From positions 1 through 64,000 of the forward strand of contig MPNH01000011.1 of assembly GCA_002238925.1 (NCBI GenBank): DNA of 64,000 bases, given 5' to 3'. Position numbers and translations under genes: made by a program. This stretch comes from Spirochaetaceae bacterium bin103 (GTDB lineage: Bacteria > Spirochaetota > Spirochaetia > SZUA-6 > Bin103). Below, piece after piece: positions 47,789 to 56,781 of this stretch (position 1 is its first letter; each line of letters opens with the position of its first letter). The notes beneath the pieces are model-generated. The model searched no databases. It had not been told where the DNA came from and saw only the letters and a list, made by a program, of their open reading frames with translations.

Positions 47789-48673
47789 ATGAAGTTGTGG
47801 GATCCGCATTTTCATGTCTGGGACGTTTCGGCGGGGGTGGACGACGCCGGGTACGGTCTGGCCGACTACGAGCGCGATGTTGCTGCCAACGGCTTCGAGT
47901 TGATCGGCGGCACGTTTGTCGAGGTGATGAGCGCGCAGCACGCCGGCGTGGCAGGGCAGGCGTTTGCCGATGCCTGCGCCGCGGAGGCGGACTGGGTGTC
48001 GCGGCAGCTCGGCGGCGGGCGGCTGCCCTACGCGATGGTGGCCTCCGCGCCGCTGGAATTCGACGGTGTCCACGCGCTGTTGGAGCAGCTTGCGGCGGAC
48101 GATCGGGTGCGGGGCGTGCGTCAGATCATCAACCACGAACCCTCCTGGCCGCGCAACGGCCATCTTGGCAATCTGCTGGAGAGCGCGGAGTGGCAGCGGG
48201 GGTACCGGTTGCTGGCGGAGCATGGACTGCGCTTCGACCTGCAACTCAACCCGCACCAATTTGCCGCCGCCGCGCGGCTGGTGGCGGCTCACCCGCGCAT
48301 CCCGGTGGTGATCGATCACCTCGGGACGCCCACGCTCGCCGACCTGCGCGGCGATACCTACTGGGACGGGATCCGGGCGTTGGCCGACTGCGGGCACACC
48401 ACCATCAAGCTGTCGATGCTGCCGTACGTCGACCAGGAGTGGGATACCAACGCCCTGGTCACGGACAGTGTGCTGCGGATCATCGACCTGTTTGGTGTGC
48501 AGCGCTGCTTGTTCGCGTCGAACTATCCGGTCGATCTCAAGTCAGGGTGGCCCGCGGCGCGCCTGTTCGGCGCCTTCTCCCGGCTGGTCCGGGAGATGGC
48601 CGATGTGGACCGGCACCGGCTGTTCGCCGGCAACGCCATGCGCGCCTACGGTGTCGCCGCAGGTGAGGGATAG
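47789..48673 (+). CDS. Amidohydrolase family 2 protein
   Basis: 294-residue metal-dependent hydrolase with a TIM-barrel fold. Metal ligands H7 and H9 occur in DPHFHVWD at the start; further ligands are likely the His in VVIDHLGTP and the Asp/His segment CLFASNYPVDL near the C-terminus. QIINHEPSWPRNG matches the family's second strand. Related enzymes decarboxylate or hydrolyse aromatic or lactone substrates (e.g. 2-pyrone-4,6-dicarboxylate or fuconolactone). The substrate here is not determinable. No ribosome-binding site is strong. Confidence 0.88.
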   Translation: MKLWDPHFHVWDVSAGVDDAGYGLADYERDVAANGFELIGGTFVEVMSAQHAGVAGQAFADACAAEADWVSRQLGGGRLPYAMVASAPLEFDGVHALLEQLAADDRVRGVRQIINHEPSWPRNGHLGNLLESAEWQRGYRLLAEHGLRFDLQLNPHQFAAAARLVAAHPRIPVVIDHLGTPTLADLRGDTYWDGIRALADCGHTTIKLSMLPYVDQEWDTNALVTDSVLRIIDLFGVQRCLFASNYPVDLKSGWPAARLFGAFSRLVREMADVDRHRLFAGNAMRAYGVAAGEG

Positions 48674-48714
48674 TTGTCCGCATCGCGCGCCGCCGGCGAC
48701 TGCTTCGAGCGGAC

Positions 48715-49374
48715 ATGACGAAGCGGTGGAGTGCGGGTGACGCCGTCGTGCTCCGGTACCTGGGCCGGATTCGCGCCGGGACGCCGGCGATCGTGGTGGA
48801 GGATAGCGACGAGCGGGTAATGGTATACGTGCCGGATGGGGTGCGGTGGTTTGGCTCCGGCGCGGCCCCGGCGGGCCGCAGCGAACGGGTACGCGCGATA
48901 GCCCGCGGCGAGACGGTTGTGACGGGACGCCACATCTCATGGTACAACCACAACTTGCGGGTGCTGTTGCCAGGCCGGGCGTATTCGATCTGGCTGTTTT
49001 GGACGCCGGCGTGGCAGTTCATCTCCTACTACGTGAATCTGGAGGCGCCGTTCGCGCGCTCCGCGGTGGGGTTCGACTCGCGCGACCACGTCCTGGACGT
49101 GTGCGTGCGCGCCGACCGCACCTGGTACTACAAGGATCAGGACGAGCTGGACACCCGCGTCGAGGTGGGCATGGTAACCGCGAAGGCGGCTGCCGGCGTG
49201 CGGCGCGACGCGGAGCAGGCGGTGGCGTTGATCGAGGGCTGGCAGCCGCCGTTCAATGCCGGGCTCGAGCAATGGCGCCCCGATCCGGCGTGGCCGGTCC
49301 CGGTGCTGCCGCCGGGCTGGGATGGGCACGCGACGGAGATCCAGCCTTGGGTACGGTTTCCGACCGCAGGGTGA
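48715..49374 (+). CDS. DUF402-domain protein
   Basis: 219 residues. The DUF402 core is seen in WQFISYYVNLEAPFARS, then DSRDHVLDVCVRADRTWYYKDQDELD, whose Asp/Glu clusters bind metal in family members. Structurally studied DUF402 proteins act as nucleoside di/triphosphatases or bind RNA ends; the exact role here is unknown. A leading domain (1-90) is basic and OB-like (GDAVVLRYLGRIRAG), possibly substrate-recognition. It follows the amidohydrolase by 41 bases on the same strand and may be co-transcribed. Confidence 0.85.
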   Translation: MTKRWSAGDAVVLRYLGRIRAGTPAIVVEDSDERVMVYVPDGVRWFGSGAAPAGRSERVRAIARGETVVTGRHISWYNHNLRVLLPGRAYSIWLFWTPAWQFISYYVNLEAPFARSAVGFDSRDHVLDVCVRADRTWYYKDQDELDTRVEVGMVTAKAAAGVRRDAEQAVALIEGWQPPFNAGLEQWRPDPAWPVPVLPPGWDGHATEIQPWVRFPTAG

Positions 49375-49401
49375 TCGCCTGAGGCGGGTGTACCGCGCAC
49401 T

Positions 49402-50664
49402 TTAGCTTGTTTTGCGCACGCGGCGTACGCCGTAGGCCGCCCAGTGCAGGCCTGGTATCAGGGTAAGCGGGGCGAGCAGCCAGACCAGGGTGGAGAGGGG
49501 CAGGAGTTCCAGGCCGGCGCCGGCGGCCGCCGAGCCGACCGCACCGAGCAATGTGAAGGCGGCGTGCTCGGTGGCGATCACCCGGCCGCGCAACTCGTCG
49601 GGCACGGTTTCGAGCAGGATCTGGGTGCTGAACACCCACACCAGGCCAGAGCCCACGCTGCGCAGGGCCGCTCCGACCATCACCAGCGGCAGGCTCGCGA
49701 GTGGAGCGGCCAGCGCAAGGCCGGCGCACATCAAGAGGAAGCCGGCCAGCATCGCCCAGCGCAGCGACTGCTGCCGGGCGCCGAGCAACGGCTGAATCAC
49801 CAACGGACCGAGCGCGGAACCGACCCCTCCGGCGGCGAACAACAGTCCCACCGAGGTGCCGCCGCCGGCGCCGATCGGAAACACCGTCCCGGCAATGGCG
49901 ACGCTGGCGACCTGGAACGCGGCGAAGAAGATCGACAGAAAACCCTTCTGCAGCGCCACCACCAGCACCCGCCCGTGCTTTCCCAGGTAGCGCAGCGACT
50001 CGGCGTACTCGGCGATGCCGGCGCGAACGCTGGCGCCGAGACTGGCCGGAGGCGTGCCTGCCGAGCGCTTGTTGACCGCCGCGTAGGGCATGCGGATCAG
50101 CAGCAGCGCCGACAGCAGGTAGGTGGCCGCATCCAGGATGAACGCGGCGGCGATGCCGAATATGCCGGCGAACACGCCGCCGGCCGCGGCGCCGAGCGCC
50201 AGCATGGCCGCCCAGGTGGCCGAACTCAGGGCGTTGGCCGGCCCCAGCAGCCGGCGCGAGGCGACCTCCGGCAGAATCGCCACCCGTACCGGGAAGAACA
50301 CCCCGCTGATGCCGACCTGCAGCGCCGTGAGCACGAACAACAGCCACACGTGGTGCGGCTCGCGTACCAGCAACAGGCCGAGCACGGCGGCGGCGCGCAG
50401 CAGGTCGGTGGCGATCAGGATGCGCTTGCGGTTGTAACGGTCGGCCAGCACGCCGGCGAGCGGACTGGCCAGGAACGAACCGAGCATGCGGATGGCGAAC
50501 AGGGCGCCGAGCGCAGCACCCGCCCCGGTGAGCTGCGCCAGCAGCGTCGATGAGGCGATGACGTTGAACCAGTCGCCGAACAGGCTGGCAATCTGCGCGA
50601 ACCACAGCAGCCGAAAAGCGCGGCTGCCGCGCAGCAATTCGCCGTAGCCGCCACGGTTTCTCAT
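49402..50664 (-). CDS. Major facilitator superfamily exporter, EntS-like
   Basis: Twelve-helix transporter of 420 residues. The family loop-2 motif is GVLADRYNRKRILIATDL (canonical G-x3-D-R-x2-R). RALRLLW-type opening, PNALSSATWAAMLALG and GGVFAGIFGIAAAFILDAATYLL match the MFS_3/enterobactin-exporter group. Probable proton-coupled efflux of a small amphipathic compound. The N-terminus is cytosolic. It stands alone, divergent from the following DUF1801 gene. Confidence 0.9.
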   Translation of the reverse strand: MRNRGGYGELLRGSRAFRLLWFAQIASLFGDWFNVIASSTLLAQLTGAGAALGALFAIRMLGSFLASPLAGVLADRYNRKRILIATDLLRAAAVLGLLLVREPHHVWLLFVLTALQVGISGVFFPVRVAILPEVASRRLLGPANALSSATWAAMLALGAAAGGVFAGIFGIAAAFILDAATYLLSALLLIRMPYAAVNKRSAGTPPASLGASVRAGIAEYAESLRYLGKHGRVLVVALQKGFLSIFFAAFQVASVAIAGTVFPIGAGGGTSVGLLFAAGGVGSALGPLVIQPLLGARQQSLRWAMLAGFLLMCAGLALAAPLASLPLVMVGAALRSVGSGLVWVFSTQILLETVPDELRGRVIATEHAAFTLLGAVGSAAAGAGLELLPLSTLVWLLAPLTLIPGLHWAAYGVRRVRKTS

Positions 50665-50742
50665 ATGGTGCAGTTGGCAGGGAACTTGGCGCGGGCGTCA
50701 ACGCGCAGATGCAAACTCGCGCGATAGGGTAGGTTGTGGCCC

Positions 50743-51180
50743 ATGGAACGCGTATCGACTTCGCCCGACGAATATCTTGCCTCGCTGCCGGAGGAGTTTC
50801 GCGGCGACATGACCGCGCTCGACGAGCGCATCGCGGCGGCGCTGCCCGGGCACCGGCGCTGCCTGTGGGAGGGCGTGTTCTGGGGCGGCAGTTCGCAGTC
50901 GATCATCGGCTACGGCGACTACTCCTACGTGCGCTCGGACAAGAAGCCGGTGGAGTGGTTCATCGTCGGGCTGGCGCGGCAGAAGAACTACTACAGCGTT
51001 TACGTGAACGCGGCCGACGGGCGCCGCTACCTCACCGAGGCGTACACCGGCCGGCTCGGCAAGGTGAAGGTGGGTAAGAGCAATGTGACCTTCCGCCGCC
51101 TCGCCGACGTCGAACTGGAGGTGCTGATCGAGCTGGTGGAGCGCGCCGGCGCGCTGATGAGCACCGGCGGAAGCGGATAG
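50743..51180 (+). CDS. DUF1801-domain protein
   Basis: 145 residues, all one small alpha/beta domain of the YdhG/DUF1801 type. Visible features: YLASLPEEFRGDMTALDERI, LWEGVFWGGSSQSIIGYGDY and the C-terminal FRRLADVELEVLIELVERA. Function in this family is not established. The ATG at 50743 (MERVSTSPDEY) fits the family start better than the GTG at 50734. It diverges from the exporter gene. Confidence 0.85.
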   Translation: MERVSTSPDEYLASLPEEFRGDMTALDERIAAALPGHRRCLWEGVFWGGSSQSIIGYGDYSYVRSDKKPVEWFIVGLARQKNYYSVYVNAADGRRYLTEAYTGRLGKVKVGKSNVTFRRLADVELEVLIELVERAGALMSTGGSG

Positions 51181-51323
51181 CCGAGCCCAGGTGCCCTGAA
51201 CCGCTGCGACGTCGGGAAATCGGGCTCGTTGCGCGCTTGCGGGAGAACTGCGCAACGGTGAAGCTCGAGTGCGATGCCTGGAGCGCCAGGAAGCGGCGCG
51301 CCGGCTGTGCCGGGCGATTCCGC

Positions 51324-52877
51324 TCAGCCGTCAGCCACCTCGAAGGCTGTCACGTTGCGCGTATCGCGGCTGAACTCCACCCCGATCAGGTGGATCGGTT
51401 CGTTCAGGTGCCGGTACTTGGCCGCATAGTCCCGGCGCCGGAGCTGCGCGAGTGCCGACCCTGGCGGCGCCATCTCCGCCACCTTGAACTCGAACAGGTA
51501 CACGTGACCGCCGGTGCGCGCCGCCATGTCCAGCCGCCCGTGGCTGCTCGACTCTTCCACCGCGATCTCGTACCCCAGCGCTGCAAAATAGGAGTAGAAC
51601 ACGCTCGCGTAGAAGCCCTCGTACTGCGCGATGGCGTTGTTCGTGTACCATTGGTACGGAATGGTCGCGTAGAAGGCTCCGAACAGCTCCTTCAGTCCCG
51701 CACAGTCATGGGCCGCGAGCAGCCGCTGCAGGCGGATGCTGTTCGCCGTCTGCTGCTCGGAGTCCTGCACCAACCGGCGCAGCAGTACCCGATTCAGGCT
51801 CTGCCGGACCTCGCGATTGGGATAGCCGAGCCGGTACAACGCCTGGCCGCCGAGATCCTCCTCCCCGGTGATCGTCAGGTAGCCGGTCTGGAACAGGAGC
51901 GCTTCGGTGCCGATCGTGCCGACCTCGAATGCCGACAGCAGGTCTTCCGTGCCCATCATCTGGTCCAGCGTCACCGAAGAGACGCGGCGGTCGAACAGCG
52001 TGTCCAACAGAAACGCCGGCGTCCCGGTCTCGAACCAGTGCGCCTTGAATTCGCGGCTGTCGAACAGCAGCAGCACGTCGTACGGGTTGTACACCTTCTC
52101 GGCGCCGCGCCACCGGTAGCCGTTGTACCACTCGCGGACCCGATCCCGGTCCAATCCCGCAAGTTCCGGCGCAAACACCATGTCCAGGTCATCGTCCGTG
52201 TACCCGCAGACTCCCGAATAGCGCCGATCCAGGGTGATATCGGTGAGGTTGTTCAGGTCCGAGAAGAGGCTTACCTTGGTGAACTTGCTTACCCCGGTCA
52301 CGAAGGTGAACCGGACGTGCGCGTCGCTCGCCTTGATCACTCCGTACAGGCCGCGCAGGTAGTCGCGGTTGGCACGGGCGGTCTCCGGCATGTCCAGCGC
52401 GTCCAGGATCGGCTTGTCGTACTCGTCGACGAGCACCGCCACTCGCTGCCCGCTCCGCTCGTGCAGGGACCTGATCAAGTAACCCAATCGTTCAGGCGCC
52501 GTGTCGTAGCGAGGACTCACCCCGGTCGCTACCTCCATTCCGTCCAACTGTGCCGCCAGGTTGATCTGGAGATAACCCGGATCCTTGAAGCTGCCGCCGG
52601 CAAAGTCCAGCCGCACCACCGGGTGGTGCGCTGACCAGTTCCAGTTCCCGCGATCGTGGATGTGGAGCCCCGTGAACAGTGCTTCGCTGCCCTCGAACAG
52701 TTCCTTCAGGGTGTCCAGCAGCAGGCTCTTGCCGAACCGCCGCGGGCGCGACAGGAAGTAGTGCTTGCCCTTCTCCAGCAGCTGCAAGATGTAGGGCGTC
52801 TTGTCCACATAGTAACAGTCCTCTTCGCGTACCTCGCGGAATGTCTGCATGCCGATGGGCAATCTGCGTCGGGCCAC
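51324..52877 (-). CDS. AAA-ATPase-like protein with C-terminal PD-(D/E)XK nuclease
   Basis: 517 residues. The N-terminal AAA-ATPase-like domain (PF09820 type) begins with the family Gly-rich RLPIGMQTFREVRE and DCYYVDKTPYI, then the modified P-loop SRPRRFGKSLL (43-53) and Walker B-like VAVLVDEYDKPI (about 154-165). The C-terminal part is a PD-(D/E)XK fold: RLDMAARTGGHVYLFEFKVAE supplies the Asp and the Glu-x-Lys. The family is widespread and mobile in Bacteroidetes, spirochaetes and archaea, and its biological role is unknown. Single gene, no partner. Confidence 0.92.
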   Translation of the reverse strand: MARRRLPIGMQTFREVREEDCYYVDKTPYILQLLEKGKHYFLSRPRRFGKSLLLDTLKELFEGSEALFTGLHIHDRGNWNWSAHHPVVRLDFAGGSFKDPGYLQINLAAQLDGMEVATGVSPRYDTAPERLGYLIRSLHERSGQRVAVLVDEYDKPILDALDMPETARANRDYLRGLYGVIKASDAHVRFTFVTGVSKFTKVSLFSDLNNLTDITLDRRYSGVCGYTDDDLDMVFAPELAGLDRDRVREWYNGYRWRGAEKVYNPYDVLLLFDSREFKAHWFETGTPAFLLDTLFDRRVSSVTLDQMMGTEDLLSAFEVGTIGTEALLFQTGYLTITGEEDLGGQALYRLGYPNREVRQSLNRVLLRRLVQDSEQQTANSIRLQRLLAAHDCAGLKELFGAFYATIPYQWYTNNAIAQYEGFYASVFYSYFAALGYEIAVEESSSHGRLDMAARTGGHVYLFEFKVAEMAPPGSALAQLRRRDYAAKYRHLNEPIHLIGVEFSRDTRNVTAFEVADG

Positions 52878-53022
52878 GCCTCATCTTACCCCGCCGTCCG
52901 ACCGATTCAAACACGCACGTTGTGGTGTGCGCGCGCCGTGGCGGGTAGGTTAGGTTAGACTTGCGTGCCACGGACGGCTGCCTCGCCGGCCCGTTGTCGC
53001 ATCGAAGGAGGTTCACTGACTC

Positions 53023-54354
53023 ATGCCGGCACCCGTCTTGCTGACCGACGCACAGGTTCAGGACTACCTGAACCACGGTTACCTCGTGCTGCACACATGC
53101 CACCCGGGTTCATTTCACCGGAGTGTTCTGCGGCAGATCGCAACTCTGTACGCGACCGAGGGCAATCCCGGCAACGACATTCTGCCGCGCGTTCCCGACC
53201 TGTACGAGATCCTGCGCGACCCGGTGGTCGACGGCGCCCTGCAGAGCCTGCTCGGAGCCGATTATCTGATCCATCCGCACCGCCACTGCCACGAGAACCC
53301 GAGCGGTTCGGACGGCCAGCGCATGCACCAGGACAGCTACGAAAACGACGAGAACGTGCGCCACCACCGCACCCGCTGGGCGATGGCGTTCTACTACCCG
53401 CAGGACGTTTCCCTGGAGATGGGGCCAACCGCGGTCCTGCCGGCCAGCCAGTACTTCAACTCCGCCGAGCAGGCGCACCGGCGCGCCGAGTTGCCGCTGT
53501 GCGGTGCCGCCGGCACCGTGGCCATCGTGCACTACGACCTGTGGCACCGGGCGATGCCGAACGCCAGCGACCGCCACCGCTACATGGTGAAGTTCCTGTT
53601 CACCCGCATGAGCGAGCCGCGCGCCGCAACCTGGGACCACCGTGCGCCGGCATGCGACCTGGCCGGGGACGACCCGCCGGCCGCCCTGCGCCGCCGGATG
53701 TGGGACTGGATGCGGGCGGCGGAGGGGAGCCGAAAACCGGCTGACGGTGTTCCGGACGAGTGGGTACGGGCGCTGGAAGAGGGCAGCGAGGTGGAGCGGT
53801 TGCGCGCGGCCTACGCTCTGGCCAGCCGCGGCGGCGAGGCGGTACCGTGCTTGGTGGCGACGCTGCGTCGCCAGGCGGGGTCATTGCGAGAACGCAACCT
53901 GGAGGCCGACCACACCAATCCCAGCCAGCTCGACGCCGTGTTCGCCCTGTCGGCGGTCGGCGCGCCAGCGGTGCCGGCGGTAGCCGCGCTGCTCGACGAC
54001 GAGGCGTGGTGGGTGCGCGCCGCGGCGGCCGACGTGCTTGGCGACATGGGCCAAGCCGCGAGCGAAACCGCGCCGCGGCTGACCGCCGCCCTGAGCGACG
54101 AGTCGGCCTGGGTGCGGCGCAACGCGGTCGAGGCACTCGGTTGCCTGGGTTCGGACTCAGTCGCCTCCGTGTCAGCGCTCAGCCACTGCCTGGCGGACGC
54201 GGACAGCCGCGTGCGCCACAACGCCGCCCTGGCGCTGGCCAGACTCGGTCCCCCCGCGGCCGCCGCTGTCCCCGCCCTGCTTCGCGCCACCGAGGACGAG
54301 GAGGCCTACACCCGCACCAACGCCGCGGTGGCCCTGCAACGCATCGGCGCCTGA
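53023..54354 (+). CDS. Phytanoyl-CoA dioxygenase-like protein fused to HEAT repeats
   Basis: Iron(II)/2-oxoglutarate-dependent oxygenase domain at 1-200: the metal triad is H102 and D104 (QRMHQDSYEN) with H175 (YDLWHRAMPNAS), plus R186 as the probable 2-oxoglutarate ligand. From about 240 to 443 there are five to six HEAT-type helical repeats (e.g. AVPAVAALLDDEAWWVRAAA, ETAPRLTAALSDESAWVRRN, SVSALSHCLADADSRVRHN), which bind proteins. A sheet and helix fusion of these two is unusual. The gene lies upstream of a minus-strand ABC importer and is convergent with it. GGAGG is 9 bases before the ATG. Confidence 0.88.
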   Translation: MPAPVLLTDAQVQDYLNHGYLVLHTCHPGSFHRSVLRQIATLYATEGNPGNDILPRVPDLYEILRDPVVDGALQSLLGADYLIHPHRHCHENPSGSDGQRMHQDSYENDENVRHHRTRWAMAFYYPQDVSLEMGPTAVLPASQYFNSAEQAHRRAELPLCGAAGTVAIVHYDLWHRAMPNASDRHRYMVKFLFTRMSEPRAATWDHRAPACDLAGDDPPAALRRRMWDWMRAAEGSRKPADGVPDEWVRALEEGSEVERLRAAYALASRGGEAVPCLVATLRRQAGSLRERNLEADHTNPSQLDAVFALSAVGAPAVPAVAALLDDEAWWVRAAAADVLGDMGQAASETAPRLTAALSDESAWVRRNAVEALGCLGSDSVASVSALSHCLADADSRVRHNAALALARLGPPAAAAVPALLRATEDEEAYTRTNAAVALQRIGA

Positions 54355-54539
54355 AGGCGACGGTTGCCGCTCGCGCATGTCGCTGTGGTCGCCCCGCATG
54401 GCAACGCAGGGCACCGCTACGGAACGGTCAAGGAGGTTGCGGCCTTCCGAACTGCGGCAACCGTCAAGTCCCAGAGCTACTGTCGAAACGGTGTCACACG
54501 CCGCAACCGCAGTCAAGTCGAGAGGCACATGGTGGCCCG

Positions 54540-55667
54540 CTAGCGGCGGTAGGGGTCGGCGGCGTCGCGCAAGCCGTCGCCGACGAAGTTGAAGCACAGG
54601 ACCACCATCACCACGAACAGGCCCGGGATCAGCAGCCAGGGGTGCAGGGAGATGGTGCGCACGTTCTGCGCCTGCTGCAGCATCACGCCCCAGCTCACCA
54701 CCGGCGGGCGCAGGCCGATGCCGATGAAGCTCAGGGCGGTTTCGCCCAGGATCATGTACGGGATCGCCAGCGTCAGGTGAACGATCAGGTAGCTCAGGAA
54801 GCCGGGCAGCAGGTGGCGCAGGATGATCGCCATCGGGGTGGAACCGCCGATCGCCGCCGCGGTCACGTAGTCTTCGGTACGCAGTTGCAGCAGCTTGCCG
54901 CGCACCACGCGCGCCAAGCCGGTCCAGCCGATCACGCTCAGAATCACCGTGATCATGAAGTAGACGCGCAGCGCCGGCCACTCGATCGGCACCGCCGCGG
55001 CCAGCGCCATCCACAGCGGAATGGTGGGCAGCGCCTGCAGGAACTCGATGGAGCGCTGCACCAGCATGTCGACCGGGCCGCCGAAAAAGCCGGACAAACC
55101 GCCGAGCAGGCAGCCGAGCAGGAAACTGAGCGCCACGCCGACCAAGCCGATGGACAGCGAAATCCGCGCCCCGTGCAGCACGCGCGTCAGCATGTCGCGG
55201 CCCAAGCTGTCGGTCCCGAATGGGAACAGCACCCCCGGCGCGTCCACGCCGAGCAGGTGCAGGCGGGCCGGGAACAGCCCGAACAACCGGTACTCGTAAC
55301 CGGGCACGAGCAGCCTGACCGGGAACGTCTGGCCGCGGTCGATGGTGAACACCTTGGCGCGCGTCACCGGGTCGCGGGTTACCTGCAGACCGTACACGAA
55401 CGGAGCCCTCAGGCCATCCTCGTGCACCACCCGCACCCGGGTGGGCGGCGCATACAGGTGTTCCGGGTAGCGCTGGTCGCGCCCGGACACGGCGAGAAAG
55501 TCGGCGAATATCGCCAGCAGGTAGATCACGGTCAGCACCACGCCGCCGACCAGCGCCAGCCGGTGGCGCAGAAACTTGCGTCGCATCAGCGTCCAGCTCG
55601 AGGCGACGAAGTAGCGTTCGTCGAGCTGCTGCGCGCCGGCGGCGGTGTCTTCGCGGTGGGTGCTCAC
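54540..55667 (-). CDS. ABC transporter permease, OppC/DppC type (second importer)
   Basis: 375-residue paralogue of the permease at 23691-24809, with the same long periplasmic insert (VRVVHEDGLRAPFVYGLQ then VLFPFGTDSLGRDMLTR), five-helix core and EAA loop (EDYVTAAAIGGSTPMAIILRH-like). ETALSFIGIGLRPP is shared. Last gene of a binding-protein/permease/permease operon, 7 bases after its partner. No ATPase is nearby. Confidence 0.92.
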   Translation of the reverse strand: MSTHREDTAAGAQQLDERYFVASSWTLMRRKFLRHRLALVGGVVLTVIYLLAIFADFLAVSGRDQRYPEHLYAPPTRVRVVHEDGLRAPFVYGLQVTRDPVTRAKVFTIDRGQTFPVRLLVPGYEYRLFGLFPARLHLLGVDAPGVLFPFGTDSLGRDMLTRVLHGARISLSIGLVGVALSFLLGCLLGGLSGFFGGPVDMLVQRSIEFLQALPTIPLWMALAAAVPIEWPALRVYFMITVILSVIGWTGLARVVRGKLLQLRTEDYVTAAAIGGSTPMAIILRHLLPGFLSYLIVHLTLAIPYMILGETALSFIGIGLRPPVVSWGVMLQQAQNVRTISLHPWLLIPGLFVVMVVLCFNFVGDGLRDAADPYRR

Positions 55668-55674
55668 CGGCTCC

Positions 55675-56673
55675 TCACGCCTGCGCGCGCACCCCGAACC
55701 GGATGCGCGGATCGACCGTCGCGAGCAACAGGTCGGAGATCAGGTTGCCGACCAGGATCAGGGCGCCGAGCAGCATCACGATGGCGCCGGCCAGGTACAT
55801 GTCCTGCGCCCTGAGCGCCACCAGCAGCAGCGGGCCGATGGTGGGCAGGCTCAGCACGATCGCGGTCAGCGTTTCGCCGGAGATAATCGCCGGCAGAAGG
55901 TAGCCGACGGTGCTGATGATCGGGTTGAGCGCCACCCGCACCGGGTACTTGAACAGGATGGCGCCCTCCTGCATGCCCTTGGAGCGAGCGGTAATCACGT
56001 ACTGCTTGCTGAGTTCGTCGAGCAGCGAGGCGCGCAGAATGCGGATGATCTCGGCGGTGCCGGCGGTGCCGATCACGATCAGCGGGATCGGCAGGTGCTT
56101 GAGCAGGTCGATCACCTTGGCGAAGCTCCACGCCGCCGACATGTACTCGCGCGAGAACAGCCCGCCCGGGCTCCAGCCGAAGTAGGTGAACGCCAAGTAC
56201 ATCAGGATCAGGGCGAGCAGGAAGTTGGGGGTGGCCAAGCCCAGGAAGCCGAATACGGTGGCAGCGTAGTCGCCGAACGAGTGCGGGTGGGTGGCCGAGT
56301 AGATGCCGATCGGCACCGCGATCAGGTACACCAGGATCAACGTCGATATCGACAACGTCACCGACAGGGCAAGCCGCTCGCTGATTACCTTGACCACGTC
56401 GCGATTTTGGGAGAACGAATCGCCCATGTCGCCGCGCAGGAAGTTTCCTGCCCACTTGAGGTACTGCACGTGCAGCGGCTGGTCGAGCCCGTACTGCTCG
56501 CGCAGTCCTTCCAGCAACGACTCGGTGATCGGTATCCGGCGCGCTTCCAGGGTCGCGATGTAGGTGGTCAGGTAGTCGCCCGGCGGCAACTGGATGATCA
56601 CGAACACCACGAACGAGAGCAGAATGAGCAGCATGACCATGTAGGCGACGCGGCGCAGCAGGTAGCGAGCCAT
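55675..56673 (-). CDS. ABC transporter permease, OppB/DppB type (second importer)
   Basis: 332 residues, the same length and architecture as the first-importer OppB homologue. First helix MARYLLRRVAYMVMLLILLS, loop LEGLREQYGLDQPLHVQYLK, GDMGDSFSQNRD, and EAA loop SKQYVITARSKGMQEGAILF. It lies 108 bases after the binding-protein gene in the operon. Confidence 0.93.
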   Translation of the reverse strand: MARYLLRRVAYMVMLLILLSFVVFVIIQLPPGDYLTTYIATLEARRIPITESLLEGLREQYGLDQPLHVQYLKWAGNFLRGDMGDSFSQNRDVVKVISERLALSVTLSISTLILVYLIAVPIGIYSATHPHSFGDYAATVFGFLGLATPNFLLALILMYLAFTYFGWSPGGLFSREYMSAAWSFAKVIDLLKHLPIPLIVIGTAGTAEIIRILRASLLDELSKQYVITARSKGMQEGAILFKYPVRVALNPIISTVGYLLPAIISGETLTAIVLSLPTIGPLLLVALRAQDMYLAGAIVMLLGALILVGNLISDLLLATVDPRIRFGVRAQA

Positions 56674-56781
56674 GAGCTATGAGCTGGTCCCGTGGGCCTG
56701 GCGGTTGGCTTTTGTCATTTGCAGGGCGGCGGCGCGCACCCGGGAGCCGGGTTGGCCGCCGCCGCCCGATAGTTCAGTCGT

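Noticed and set aside
54355-54539. Terminator or small RNA in the convergent spacer
   Set aside because: Only a widely spaced 9-bp inverted repeat (54435-54443 and 54500-54508) is present; its 56-base loop and the lack of a T-run make a terminator unlikely.
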